Positions 47,355 through 58,531 are shown, counted from the first letter of the stretch. The stretch is 64,000 nt of DNA from Capniomyces stellatus (GCA_001661515.1 LUVW01000018.1:144177-208176), one strand, 5' to 3'. Numbers and translations: made by a program. The notes: a model not told the origin generated them from the sequence alone.

Positions 47355-47412
47355 TCAGCTCAGCTCAACTCAACTCAACTCAACTCTATTCTATTCTATT
47401 CTATTCTATTCT
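47355..47412. repeat. Pentamer microsatellite (CTCAA then TCTAT units)
   Basis: Tandem CTCAA-type and then TCTAT-type units run for about 58 bases in the 3' flank of the PNKP gene, ending in a T-run. Confidence 0.8.
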
Positions 47413-47769
47413 TTTTTTTGGTACATGGCCTTTGCCTACTAGTACTTGAAGTCATTTAAACTTCCATTCCTACCTATTTATTACAATTAAAAAACACGAA
47501 CCCGTTGATAAATCGGTAATAAACCATATTCGTCAGTAGACATTTTTGCCCTTAATAGCATTGATGGCCGCTCTAACTGTGCGGTTATTGTTGATCCTCC
47601 AAAATAGCTATAAACCATACATTCAAATATTTGTATGGCGCTGCACCCACATTGTTGGTGGCTATTTAGCAGCTCAGTCGGCGCGCTTTAGTGCCTTTAT
47701 TCTGTCAACAATCATACCTATTGATTATTGTATTCTGTACTTTTATTTTTATTTTTCTGAAATTTCATC

Positions 47770-47868
47770 GCTTCATTAGCATAGTTGGTTAATGCGTCGT
47801 GCTTATAGTATAAACTGTACTATGTTATAGTCACGCGAAGATCACCAGTTCGAGCCTGGTATGAAGCA
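47770..47868 (+). tRNA. tRNA-Ile (anticodon UAU) with intron
   Basis: The acceptor stem GCTTCAT pairs with ATGAAGC; the discriminator is A (47868). The D-arm is TAGCATAGTTGGTTAATGC and the T-arm is CCAGTTCGAGCCTGG. The anticodon loop begins CT-TAT-A, and about 23 bases follow before the 3' half of the anticodon stem (CACG). This is an intron one base 3' of the anticodon, the standard nuclear position. Isoleucine UAU tRNAs carry introns in yeast too. A T-run follows at 47870-47878 as terminator. Exact intron ends are approximate. Confidence 0.88.
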
Positions 47869-47869
47869 A

Positions 47870-47878
47870 TTTTTTTTT
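47870..47878 (+). terminator. RNA polymerase III terminator (T-run)
   Basis: Nine T bases begin two bases after the tRNA-Ile end. Confidence 0.8.
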
Positions 47879-50657
47879 GCCCCCTCTGTTTTTAAGGTGA
47901 GATTCTGAAAAGAACAATGTGTATAAACGCACATACTCTCATTTTATCTGGCTAGCTGACCAGAGTTTACTTTGGTTCTTTATAAGGTTTAGATACTCAA
48001 AAATGCAGCCTGTGCTAATAACGCAGATATTGGTGGCAATTATCGCCTATTTTCTGGAGATCCGCCTCTCCCTCAATTGATATTGCCACACTTCAATCCT
48101 TTGTTCTTGAGGCAGACTGGTGGTTTATTGACATTTAACTGTTTGTAATTCATTTAGATATTAAAATTACCAGCTTTGATGTTGACCGTTTAAATTTTGA
48201 ACAAGCTGGGGGTTTTTTCGGAGCTTGAAGTCTTCTTTTTTACGAGCGGTTTCTCTAAAAAATCGCAGTTTAGTGAAAATACTGACAAACTCACCCTTTT
48301 TTTCATGCGAATGGTATAAATAAACCAAAGATAAGAAGCAAACCAATAATGTATTGCACTGAAATGAAAATAGTTCAGTTCCGGGGGACGATTGGTTCGA
48401 ATAATTCGCTTCGGCGCAGCCAATGGGTTTGGAAAGAAGAAAAAAACATTAAAATTAAGTGCAAATTGGATGTGTTGAATTTGAATTTTTAATGTTGAAG
48501 GTATTGAATGTATTATGTCGGGTTTGCAAAAAAAAAAAAATTAAAGAAAAATGCCTTCAAATTATGTGCAACCACAGTTCTTGGTTCAAACAAGCAATAA
48601 AGCTACAAGTTCAATAGAACGTAGCTAGAGTCCACAATGTGATGCAAAGATGTAGTCAACTTGTTAAGAAAAGGAGGAATTGTCCAAATATATGGGAGGG
48701 GAATTTTAGACCTAATGGCTCCAAACCCTGCCCTAAAAGAAAACGTATTGTAATGCGGATAATCAAGTGGATCGGCATTGATAACCAGACACAATAAACG
48801 ATTTAATTGAATGGTGAATAAGACAAGAAGGGCAAGTATCTAGCACTTGAATCAACTAAGGCAACACCAAACTGGTAAATGCGCTTGGAATCATTTCCTG
48901 TGTCTTATTGTCTGTTTTATTGAGTGTATTTAAAGGCAAAGGGAGCTGATAAATGGATACCAAGTTTGATATTGGCAATTGTTGAGTTGCTACGTTTAAG
49001 TCAACATATGATATTGAACATGGATATAAATATATCCCCAGGAAAAAATAGCGTTGACCAAGTGGCTCCAAAAAGAGAAAAAAGAATGGGAGTATATTTA
49101 TTTATATCATGTGGATTGGTTAATGGCAAGAGAGGCAGGCAAGAATGACAGAAATAAAGTTTGATTTTGATAAAATAAACAAAACGAAAAAGCGAGCAAT
49201 AATTTCAACCAAGGGAGTTGATGTTTGAACAAAACTACTTAAGGGGGATGAATGGGGGGGGGGGGGGGGGGGGGGGANNNNNNNNGGGGGGGGGGGGGGG
49301 GGGGGGGGGGGGTGGGGGTTGAAAAAAAAACAGAAAATTAGAAAGCGAGGGAATTGGAAAGCTAGAAAATTGGGAAATTGGGAAATTTGAAGGAAAAAAA
49401 AAAAACTTGGATTAAATTGAAACCAACATAATTTAACAGTAAAGGATAATTACTTGATTAATATGAACCTTTTGTTTTTTAAGATTTCTTGGACCTGAGG
49501 ATCAAGTAATTTTCGGATTAAAGTACAATATATTGAAAGGAGATAAAGTAACGCAAGTTCACTGACATAAAATAAAGGTAAGAGGTTTAAAATTAAAATA
49601 ATCCTTAGGGCTAGTAAAGAAATGAGAATTAATGTTTCGGATTACGAGCAAGGAAATGAGTAAGGAAAAGAAAGAAATTCGAAAAGAACGGCATAGCGCA
49701 ATAAAAAAATTCCAGAGTAAAATGATACAAATGGTATGATTAAGGACTGGGAACGACAAAGCAATTCAAGTATATGTGGATTATACGGAGTCTGGATGTG
49801 GAGTTGTGTCGATGAGAGAAACATTAAAAATGGAGAAATAAGGAAAACACAAAGTTGGATTGAGAAATGATTTAGGCTAGGATTGGGAATATTGAAATAA
49901 AAATGTAATTGAATTGGAAGAGTAAAAAAGAAAAGCGTGACTTGGCAGAATCCAATGTGATAAACAAGGGGAGTGGGGAGGAAAGGATTAGGGGAGAAGG
50001 AGTTGGAATCGAGATTTAGGATTATTGATCTGACGAGTTATAATGAAAAAGTAAAGCCAAGAAATGTTAAAGCTTGAAGGTGAAGCTTAAAACTGGATTT
50101 AATAATGATGTATTAAATAGGACATTAAACTCGGCATTTTATTTGGAGAAAAGAGCAGCAAAGAGGGATATTGAGTTTAAACGGATTAGGCAAACTTAGA
50201 ATAAGAAAAGCGGAAGTTGGTTTTTTTTTTTACAAGCAAGCGGTTGAAAGTATATTTGTTTAATGTAAGGAAAACATATTGGTTTCGAGGAATAGGATAA
50301 TTGTTTGATTGGCAGTAACAACAGCAAAAAGTAAAACCACATGATATATCTAATTGTACGCAATTATAGGATAGATAGGCAATATCAGCATACTGAATAA
50401 ATATAGTGTTGAGGCTTACACGATAAGAAATAGTTACTACTAGTATATCTATAACAGCAGGACTTGGATTAAAAAGGAAAAAAGAAAAAAAAGAAAGTTG
50501 AAAGCAATTTGAGGATAAAGTTGATTGAGCTGGGATTTAATTTTCTAAAAGCAAGGAAGAAACAAAAATAAATCAATAATTGGATTAAGTTAGAACGTAG
50601 TTTTTCTCTCTATCTTTTTTTTTTACCAGAAAGAAAAGAAAAGGGAATAACGGAAAG
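47879..50657. other. 2.8-kb intergenic region with G homopolymers and a gap
   Basis: No gene was recognised. The DNA becomes markedly purine-rich on the + strand from about 49200 to 50650 (many GGAAA, GAAAG and AAAG runs), consistent with a long purine-rich leader of the following gene. Short frames (for example 48640-48797 +, Cys/Lys-rich) have no family features. Confidence 0.5.
49278..49285. other. Assembly gap inside G homopolymer
   Basis: Eight N bases are flanked by a 22-base G run before (49254-49276) and a G run of about 26 after. The true length of the G tract is unknown. Confidence 0.95.
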
Positions 50658-53600
50658 ATGAGCACAGATTTGGATTTAGATTCGAGGGCGATCTTACATG
50701 GATTAGTGTACCTGGATCGTCATAATCAGCTGCCGCCTGAGGGACTAGAGTATAACCGTACACATGGAGAAAAGGGGGTGGGAAGTAAGAACGAGGCAAA
50801 GGGAGCAGGAGTGGTGGCGAGCACAGGATCTGGCGCGGCTACGGGGACGGGAGCGGGAACGGCGCATGCACAAGCTCAAAAGGCAGGAGAGACGGGTGAT
50901 AAAAAGGGAGTAGATGCGGTAGAGAAAGGAGGCACAGGCACAGCACAAAGCTGGGAAGGGGTGCTTGTTGAAAGGGGAAACAAGGGAGGAGAATTTGAAA
51001 GCGAGAGCAGCGGAACTCAGCACGCGATAGCAACACTTAAAGTTGAGACAAATGCGGTAATGAAAGAGCTGGCAAGATTCCGGGCGTGTGATGAGGAGGC
51101 GGTATCGTGTTTTTACTGCCGTGAGTGGGCGCAATGGGTTTATCGCAAGCAGGTGATTGTAAATGCGGGAATTGGGGGTGCTGGGGGAAGTGGTGGGGGA
51201 GGCGGGGGAAAGCGCAAGAAGAAAGGGGGGGCATCAAAGATGGACAGCTCTATAAGCGGAGGTAAAGAAGAATACGATGATAGAGAGAGTAAAAGGATGG
51301 TTAGAGACAAGTACCATACGGTTGGGGAGCTGTGCGATAGCCTGAGAGAGATGGTTTTACAGGTAGAGGTGCAAGAAAAGGATGCGGCGACAGAAGCAGC
51401 ATCGGGGTATGAGATAGAGATGGACGGAAGTAGAGCATCATCGCCAGTCGGGTCACTAGCAAAGGGAACAGAAAAAGAGAATGTGGGTAATGGAGGTGAT
51501 AAGGGAAATGAGAATGAAAGGGAGAGAGAGAGGGAAAGAGGAAAGGAGCGAGAAAGAAAGGCGTCGTTTGAAGGGTTTGGAGAGCAGCTGATAGAAACCA
51601 TAGTGGCAGGAGTGGGGAGGTGGACAGAGGGGTACTCGTTTCCATTGGCAGAGGTTTACGAAGATTTGCGGTTTGACTTCCCAACAGAAGCGTTTCCGTT
51701 TGACGAGCACCAAGACCCGCTGGACCCATCGCTTTTGTTGCCAGCACTACAGGTAACAAAAACGTACATATCGTTGCCGTCGTCGGGATTTGCGCTGCTG
51801 GGGAACATCACGAGTGAACTGATAGCTACACACACGTACCCGACATGCCAGCACAACAAAACAGACCATCCTACGCCATCAGAGCTAGAAACGCACAGGG
51901 TGATTTTCAATGCGCAGCTGGCGCGACACCGCAAGGAGTATGTGGCGAATTACGAAAGAGAAATGGATCCGGTGTGGCAGATAACACAGCTGCTGCTGAA
52001 AAGCGTGCAGAGAATCGAGGCAATGAGGGTCAGGCTGTTTACCAGAGGATGCCATGCGAATAGACAGCAGTTTATCCAGAGCATCCGGGAGAAAACCCTG
52101 CCGTTTTTGGAGTTTTGGACCCAGGCGACGCGGAACATAACAAAGGGGTCAAAGGCTACGGAGGCCACGGTGGCGGATCTGGATAGGCTGTTTGCAATGC
52201 ACTTGGACAATGTTTTGGACGTAAGCATGTCTTGGTCAAGAACGTTTTTGGAGTCGTATTATGGAGTGGCGCGTGAGTTTGTTCGCGAACTGGAGACGAT
52301 TCTTGGCGAGTGTATTACAATGTGCGATAGACGCGCGCAAGGGCTGAAATATCCTCCCCCGCTGACGCTGCAACCACAGCTCGATGCGGCCAGGAACACA
52401 ATATCGCAGCTGCAGCCTCGGCTGGGTGCAAGAATTGACCGGATCCAAACAATGCTAAGGCAGCGTAACGAGATGGTTTTGAGGGAAGTTTTGGAGGTGC
52501 AGAAAATGTGGGAGATGCCTCAGGATCTTCCGCCCAACAATGCGGTGTCGGCACGGCTTGAGAAGGCGAACCAGAAGGAGTTGAGGCGGCGGATGAGGAA
52601 AATCGAGTACCTGCAGCACACAGGCGTCATTTCATGGTCGATGCAGGAGATGGAGCAGCTGCTAACTGCTAGCGATGTAGCGAGGGTTGCTGTGGACTGT
52701 CTGGAGCTGTTGATCACAGAGGCGGAGATACTGGAAAGAGCTGTTGGCCAGGTGTTTGTGAGGAAGCTCGAGTCGACTACCGAGGATTTGCGCGAACGAA
52801 GACAGGATATTATCGATGACTTTACCGAGGGACTGCTAACGGGAAGGGAGGAGCTGGCTGGGGTGATAGGAAAGCTGATGCTCAAGGAGGCATGGAGGAT
52901 TCTGGAGGCAAACATATCGCTGCAAAGACAGCACGACTTGCTTGGCGGGAAGTCCAAGAAGGGTAAACTGGGGGGTAGCGGTGCTAGACAGCCGCCTGGT
53001 AAACTGGAAGGGGGTATGGGGAAGTTTCTGGTCGCTGGAAAGCCTCGTATCCAGTCGATAGAGTCGGGCTTGAGCAAGGAAGGCCATGACAATGGCGAGT
53101 TCTCGGAAGCCAATTTAGGCGAGTTTGAAGGAAACAACGATGGTCATGGCAGCTTGGACCTGCTTGAAAGCGAACTAAACCATGAGTATCGCAAAAAGGG
53201 CAAAAACAAAAAGAAGAAGAAAAAGTCGAAATCAAAAGTCAAAAGCAAAGCCAATACCAACACCAACACCAACACCAACACCAATGTCGATACCAATATC
53301 AACGCGGCTGTTGACAACGACAACGATGATCTGGATACTGATAATGACGCTGAGAACGAAACTGCTGATGGTACAACTAAAGCACATGTTGTAGTGGGTA
53401 GCAATAACCAGTCGTTAGAAACAGCAGTAAATAAGGGAGCAGATGAGGGGAAAGGTGAAAACGAGGATGATTATAATGGCAGTGAGGATGAGGATGAAGA
53501 AGAGGAAGAGGATGAAGATGACCAAGATGATGACAATGATGTTAATAAAGATGTTTTGAAAAGCACTAGGTTAAATCAACAGCAACAAAGCAATAAAGAC

Positions 53601-56330
53601 CTAGAGTTTTTAAAAAGACAGGAAATCATCAACGTGCAAAAACAACTAAGCGAAGCAGACTTGGAGTTGGCCAAATTAACCAACAATTTTACAAAAAATC
53701 TGAACTTGACCACTAAAGGTATAGATGTAGACTTTGATGGCGAGAATAAAACTGCCAAACAAAAGTCAAAACCTAAAACAAAGAACAAGTCCAAAAACAA
53801 AGCTAAAAGTAAATCCAAAACTCCCACAACCGAGGTTCTGGCTGTTGAAAAGGCTGTCAATATAGATGTAAACGTCAACGTCAACACCAACGCCAATACG
53901 AATACCAATACCAATACCAATACCAATACCAATACCAATACCAATACCAATGCAGGTACAGGTACAGGTACAGATGTAGGTGCAGGTGCAGGCGTGGGAA
54001 TTAAAGAAAAACAAGTAGAAACAAATCTGGCCAAGTCCTCCTCAAAGCTGCCCTCTTCAAAGTTGCCCTTCTCAAAGGGACTGAACTCGCTTATTGAGAG
54101 TGGGAAACTTGCAGAACTAATAGGACAAAGAGCAATGAAAATAGAAGCTCAAGGCAGTCACGAAGGATTTACCAACAACAAGCTTAGCGACCTCTTTCCC
54201 TCGTACGAAGAGTATCTCCAAGCTATTGGAAGTGATGATGAAGAGCTTGAAACCCAAGATCGTGTACTGGAACCCATCCAAGCTCCAGAACCAACACCTG
54301 CTTTGAACCAAAAGTCACAGCCAAAATCAGATTTGAAACCGGATTTAAAGCCAAAACATTCTGAAAGCCAAAACAACAAAGATGATGTAGCCTCTGAACC
54401 AATAAAAACGATAGAAAAGGATTCGGGCGTTACGTTGGATGACTCCAAAACTTCCAAGATGAAAGCTGGAAGTTCTAAGCCACAAGAATCTAAAATCCCA
54501 GCCTTAGCTCAAGTCCCAGTTAAAGATACAGTTAAAGATACAGTTACAGTTTCTACTACAAATCCTGAATCTGAATCTGGGTCTCAACCTGAACTCCAGT
54601 TGCAAACTGGTGAGCAAAGCAAAGAGCCGCAATTAAGCTTCCAATCCCCAAGCCTCGAGTCAATAATGGAAATGCCGTCTAAAGATGTTGCAGAGCTGGC
54701 ATACCAACTTTTGCAGCAAAAACAACAGACATTTGACATGTTGGTATCAAGCAAAGCACGGGCCGAAAGTCTGTCATACAACTACAAGCAACTACTGCAG
54801 CAACTCAACATACACCACACGCAATGTCAACAGAGACAAAACGAAATGTTGATGATTAGCGAGGCACTGCTGCGAATGGAGAAGGAGGCGTTGAGGTGGA
54901 AGGGATTGTATGACCAGCTGAATGGCCTAACCCACCCAACCAGCGCAGCCGAGCCTAAGATAGCCGAGCCCAACAACTCTCAAAGCAAAGTAGTTGAGCT
55001 TGAAAAAAACAGCCAAGGTTCACATGCTGGCGATTTAGCCAAGGCTGCCAATTCCTTGGGTGAAACTGATCTAACTCAAATTGGCGGTTTTGCAAACAAA
55101 GTTGATTACTCTGTTGATTCAGTCGAGCCACACAAATCTCGGAATACTGACACCCAATTGGGCCCTGGACTTGAGCCTGGACTCGGACCTGTTAATGAAC
55201 CTAAGCAACAGGACTTGGTTCACCCTCAAATATTACTTGGGCAACAGCAGCAGCAGCAGCAGCAACAACAACAACCAATTCATCAGCAACAAAACGTCCA
55301 GATTCCTTTTCCATTGTCCTGGCAACCAAACTTCCAACAACCAATCAACCAGCTTGCTCAACACCAACAACAGAATCCAATAATGATGATGTTTCCCCAT
55401 TTTGCTCAACAACAACAGAATCCCAACTCTTCAATATACCGCCCAGGAATACCCCAATCAAGCCAACCTCACCATCAGATCCAGCAACAACACATTCAAA
55501 CACAAAACAAGCTTTACCATTCAATCCAAAACGACAACATTTCCATTAGTTCAAATTCTGATATTTCATTGAGCAACAATGAGCTACTATCAACCAACAA
55601 CAACATCCACCATAGCAGCAACCGTAGTAACAATTATAATAGTAGTGTCAACAAGTCGGATTTAATCAACAGCTCTAATTTAAACGTTGGCTCCGAGTTT
55701 GGCGCCGGTCGAAATAATAGCAGTCCTGTTCAACCCCTCATCCACAATATCAATTCTAACCATCTTTCTGGTTTAGAGTTCCAGCAAAGAGTTCCAACTC
55801 AGTTAGACGTATTACAGCTTCAACAGCAAATCCAGAATCAGGGCCAGAATCAAGGTCATAATAGCAGCAATCAACAAGGCCAGTTTCAGCAATTCTCTCA
55901 GCTTCAAACTCTGATCCCAACACATATTCCGATGCCAATGGGCCTGAACTACGAGCCACAAAATGAATTTCCACACGGTCTACCAATTAACCAAAATCTA
56001 AACATGAACCACCAAAACTTGAATAATCTAACCCAACAACAACAACAACAGCAGCAGCAGCCCATGCATCAACCAAGCCAAAGATCATCAATTTTACACT
56101 TTGGCAATAATAGCGGGTTTGCAGGAGTAACTGCAAATAACGCAAATGAATCAAATCTACTGTCAGCACTAAATTCAAATGCGGACTCTGATGGGATCAA
56201 TTCAAACTCGTTGTTAATGACCCTCAACTCAACCTCTTTAAATCCCAACTCGGTTAACAGCTCTATGAATATGTTCCAGTTCCAAAGCAATAACAATATG
56301 GGCTTGAACTTTAATTCCAAGTTTGATTAA
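50658..56330 (+). CDS. 1890-residue protein of unknown function with helical core and Q/N-rich tail
   Basis: I do not recognise this family. The frame runs 1890 codons with no stop. Residues 1-270 are low complexity (Gly, Lys, Ala; an ER/RE tract near 51530), except for a short part with VSCFYCREWAQWVYRKQV. Residues about 300-780 form the only clearly folded part: Leu-rich and helical with conserved-looking aromatic and charged positions (e.g. PVWQITQLLLKSVQRIEAM; SFLESYYGVAREFVRELETIL-like stretch). Next come Lys-rich, NTNTNT and acidic D/E tracts (residues about 850-1110), a short segment LFPSYEEYLQAIGSDDEE, a coiled coil (about 1340-1420), and a Q/N/S-rich tail from about 1520 that includes poly-Gln at 55242-55274. 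There is no membrane segment. The tail resembles prion-like assembly regions. A Pro/Ser linker type of protein acting in RNA or signalling scaffolds is possible but unsupported. Confidence 0.85.
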   Translation: MSTDLDLDSRAILHGLVYLDRHNQLPPEGLEYNRTHGEKGVGSKNEAKGAGVVASTGSGAATGTGAGTAHAQAQKAGETGDKKGVDAVEKGGTGTAQSWEGVLVERGNKGGEFESESSGTQHAIATLKVETNAVMKELARFRACDEEAVSCFYCREWAQWVYRKQVIVNAGIGGAGGSGGGGGGKRKKKGGASKMDSSISGGKEEYDDRESKRMVRDKYHTVGELCDSLREMVLQVEVQEKDAATEAASGYEIEMDGSRASSPVGSLAKGTEKENVGNGGDKGNENERERERERGKERERKASFEGFGEQLIETIVAGVGRWTEGYSFPLAEVYEDLRFDFPTEAFPFDEHQDPLDPSLLLPALQVTKTYISLPSSGFALLGNITSELIATHTYPTCQHNKTDHPTPSELETHRVIFNAQLARHRKEYVANYEREMDPVWQITQLLLKSVQRIEAMRVRLFTRGCHANRQQFIQSIREKTLPFLEFWTQATRNITKGSKATEATVADLDRLFAMHLDNVLDVSMSWSRTFLESYYGVAREFVRELETILGECITMCDRRAQGLKYPPPLTLQPQLDAARNTISQLQPRLGARIDRIQTMLRQRNEMVLREVLEVQKMWEMPQDLPPNNAVSARLEKANQKELRRRMRKIEYLQHTGVISWSMQEMEQLLTASDVARVAVDCLELLITEAEILERAVGQVFVRKLESTTEDLRERRQDIIDDFTEGLLTGREELAGVIGKLMLKEAWRILEANISLQRQHDLLGGKSKKGKLGGSGARQPPGKLEGGMGKFLVAGKPRIQSIESGLSKEGHDNGEFSEANLGEFEGNNDGHGSLDLLESELNHEYRKKGKNKKKKKKSKSKVKSKANTNTNTNTNTNVDTNINAAVDNDNDDLDTDNDAENETADGTTKAHVVVGSNNQSLETAVNKGADEGKGENEDDYNGSEDEDEEEEEDEDDQDDDNDVNKDVLKSTRLNQQQQSNKDLEFLKRQEIINVQKQLSEADLELAKLTNNFTKNLNLTTKGIDVDFDGENKTAKQKSKPKTKNKSKNKAKSKSKTPTTEVLAVEKAVNIDVNVNVNTNANTNTNTNTNTNTNTNTNTNAGTGTGTDVGAGAGVGIKEKQVETNLAKSSSKLPSSKLPFSKGLNSLIESGKLAELIGQRAMKIEAQGSHEGFTNNKLSDLFPSYEEYLQAIGSDDEELETQDRVLEPIQAPEPTPALNQKSQPKSDLKPDLKPKHSESQNNKDDVASEPIKTIEKDSGVTLDDSKTSKMKAGSSKPQESKIPALAQVPVKDTVKDTVTVSTTNPESESGSQPELQLQTGEQSKEPQLSFQSPSLESIMEMPSKDVAELAYQLLQQKQQTFDMLVSSKARAESLSYNYKQLLQQLNIHHTQCQQRQNEMLMISEALLRMEKEALRWKGLYDQLNGLTHPTSAAEPKIAEPNNSQSKVVELEKNSQGSHAGDLAKAANSLGETDLTQIGGFANKVDYSVDSVEPHKSRNTDTQLGPGLEPGLGPVNEPKQQDLVHPQILLGQQQQQQQQQQQPIHQQQNVQIPFPLSWQPNFQQPINQLAQHQQQNPIMMMFPHFAQQQQNPNSSIYRPGIPQSSQPHHQIQQQHIQTQNKLYHSIQNDNISISSNSDISLSNNELLSTNNNIHHSSNRSNNYNSSVNKSDLINSSNLNVGSEFGAGRNNSSPVQPLIHNINSNHLSGLEFQQRVPTQLDVLQLQQQIQNQGQNQGHNSSNQQGQFQQFSQLQTLIPTHIPMPMGLNYEPQNEFPHGLPINQNLNMNHQNLNNLTQQQQQQQQQPMHQPSQRSSILHFGNNSGFAGVTANNANESNLLSALNSNADSDGINSNSLLMTLNSTSLNPNSVNSSMNMFQFQSNNNMGLNFNSKFD
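53900..53951 (+). repeat. ACCAAT hexamer array coding for Asn-Thr repeats
   Basis: Tandem ACCAAT units encode (Asn-Thr)n inside the 1890-residue protein. A second, shorter ACCAAC array is at about 53251-53286, and GGTACA units follow at 53955-53971. Each stays in frame. Confidence 0.85.
55242..55274 (+). repeat. CAG/CAA tract coding for poly-Gln
   Basis: Eleven consecutive Gln codons (CAG then CAA) lie in the Q/N-rich tail of the 1890-residue protein. A second short tract is at about 56034-56061. Confidence 0.85.
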
Positions 56331-56803
56331 TCAAATATTGGATTTTTTAACCTATTTTCTATTTGCTTTTGCTTTTGCTTTTGTTTATTGACAGTATACT
56401 CGTGTACAGTTATTTCATTTACTTTATTCTTTTTCTTTCTTTCTTCTGACTAGTTATAGTTTGATGATCTACGTTCATCGTTAGTTTTATTGTAATTCAA
56501 TGCAACTTGATCGAATTAGCTGGAAATAAATAAAAGCAACAACAACAACAAAAAAAAATGTGAAAAGAAAAAAAATAAATTCGGTCGACTAAGCACAAAA
56601 AGCCCTTGGAACCCCATTAATCGCTAATGTGTTTCACTTGTTTTATCATTTCCTTGTTTTTTAAACATGGCCAATAGTTAATTCTTTCTTTTTCTTTTCC
56701 TTTTTTTTTTCTTTCAAAACAAGTACCTATAACCTAAATGAGCCATTGTAATGATAATATATATACGCAAACGCAAACGGAACTAGCAGTAATAACAAAA
56801 AAA
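56331..56803. other. Intergenic region
   Basis: T-rich 3' flank, then an A-rich leader with CAA repeats. No exon was recognised. Confidence 0.6.
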
Positions 56804-57972
56804 ATGGAGTCGGACCTAAATTCCAACGATAAAGATCCTCATTCTAACAATTCATTTGATTTCCTAGGCGTCGGTAACCTTAAAGCACTATACTTCTCGA
56901 ATTTACCATACTAGCAATATTTATCCAACCTTAAACTCTTTAGAGCCGCCCAAATCGTTATTGTACCTCCAAACCTTGAAAACTCAATAAACAGCCTTCT
57001 CTTTTATTTTCTTTCAATTAAATTACTAAAATCTCTTGTCTCACTTGAATTTAGCTCAGGAAATCGAAAACGCATTTCTAAACAGCGTTTACGGTCCTTC
57101 AAAAGGTGAGCCTCATGCTATTCTTGTCATAAAAACACGCCTGTCTGATGATTTCTAGACTTTTTCAATATCAATAACACTAAATCTATATGCCCCTCCC
57201 CCCCTCCCCCTCATCCGTATACACATTTTTGAACAAATAGCCTGTAACAACCTTGTTGATATAAGAGCTTCGCTAGACAAATCCAACCAAAGACTAAATA
57301 TTGTAAGCACCGTAGATACAATACCATTTCCAACGCTAATGTTATTTACAAACCGTACACATTTATACCTTTGATAACTTTCCTTACCTACCTGCTTATT
57401 TTTCTAACTCTTTTATCATATCTGCTCCTTATGTGCATTTTTATGCGTATGTGTATTTGTATGAAAACAATAAAATAAAACAAACTCAGAGTGACTCGTT
57501 GTTTGCTTCGAGTATAGCTGAACTCGAACCTTCCAAACTTTCAAAGAAAATTCAAGATATATCCTCTTTATTCTCAAAAATTGACACGCTTGAGCACATT
57601 GTCTCCACTGAAGAACTAAACCTCTCCAACTTGGAAACCTCGCTAAAAAAAATTGAACTTGAATACCAAATCCCCTCGAATTTTGGGTCTAGCTTCGACG
57701 TTCTTGTTGATAAATTCTTTGAAAAGGTATCCCTCCCCCTCTTTCCTTTCTCCCTGAATTCATCTACATATTTTTTGCTTTGCCTTTGTTGTTTTTATCT
57801 CGTTCTCTTATTCTACCTCTTTATTAACACCAGTTATGAAGGCACTTTTAATTTTCATAATTATTTTTACTAGGTCATAAAAACCAACCCATCCATTCAC
57901 AAACGCTGGATATCGCCATCAATACATGTACCGACTATAATAAAAGCATCCGATAGTATACCTAAACAATAG
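56804..57972 (+). CDS. Small coiled-coil protein, possibly BLOC-1 subunit 4-like, five exons
   Basis: Exons 56804-56873, 57055-57105, 57241-57302, 57490-57726 and 57874-57972. The donors are GTAACC, GTGAGC, GTAAGC and GTATCC and all acceptors are TAG or CAG; the phases agree, giving 172 residues. The sequence is helical: AQEIENAFLNSVYGPSK, then NNLVDIRASLDKSNQRL, then KKIQDISSLFSKIDTLEHIV and LSNLETSLKKIELEYQIPS. The KIDTLEHIV...LETSLKKIE pattern recalls the coiled coil of BLOC-1 subunit 4 (cappuccino), which in animals and fungi helps endosome traffic. The similarity is short and only suggestive. The gene has no other motif, and the small exons mean that open frames over it are intron read-through. 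Confidence 0.7.
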
Positions 57973-58508
57973 TTAATTTAAGGTACTACTTGGTTGTCGG
58001 TAATTGGAATCAAAAGCTACGTATTCCCCCCATCCCGTATTCTCCCTCCTTGTTTATTTTTATTATTATAGATATTTTTTTGTTTATTTTAATCGCCATA
58101 ATATACTATATAGCAAAACCGGCTTACTTGTCACAATTTACACACTTTTATTCTTATCGATATTCACCCGACCTATCTTTGATTTTGCTTTAATTCGGAT
58201 ACTTTTGACATCGATATACTCATATATATGCAACAATACAATACATATCATACTAATATTGGGGTACATCCATACATAGCACACGTAGCATTTCCCTTAC
58301 TTTCTTTAAAAGCTTTTTTGTAACCAGTGGGGCAACGCCAAACCTCCATTATAACAATCTGTCATACTATTTCGATTGTTTATTGACCGCATAATCTGCT
58401 CTCTATTGCTTGCTTTCAGCTATTTCGGGCATTTCGAGCTTCCCCAAGAAATACGCTTTGCTTTTTTGTAAACCTTGTCATTTTATTTGATGTTCGGTCA
58501 ATTTAAAT

Positions 58509-58531
58509 TTCTAGAAATTTCTAGAATTTTG
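58509..58531. promoter_or_regulatory. Heat-shock element, perfect TTC/GAA alternation
   Basis: TTC at 58509, GAA at 58514, TTC at 58519 and GAA at 58524, each with two bases between, then TTG at 58529. Four perfect units in the nTTCnnGAA arrangement bound by Hsf1. It lies about 900 bases before the small HSP start. Confidence 0.6.

Noticed and set aside
48640..48797. Cys/Lys-rich plus-strand frame
   Set aside because: No start context, no family features and no neighbouring exon; looks like chance.
53576..54034. Minus-strand frames with VLVLVL and GIGIGI repeats
   Set aside because: Antisense of the Asn-Thr coding hexamer array in the 1890-residue gene.
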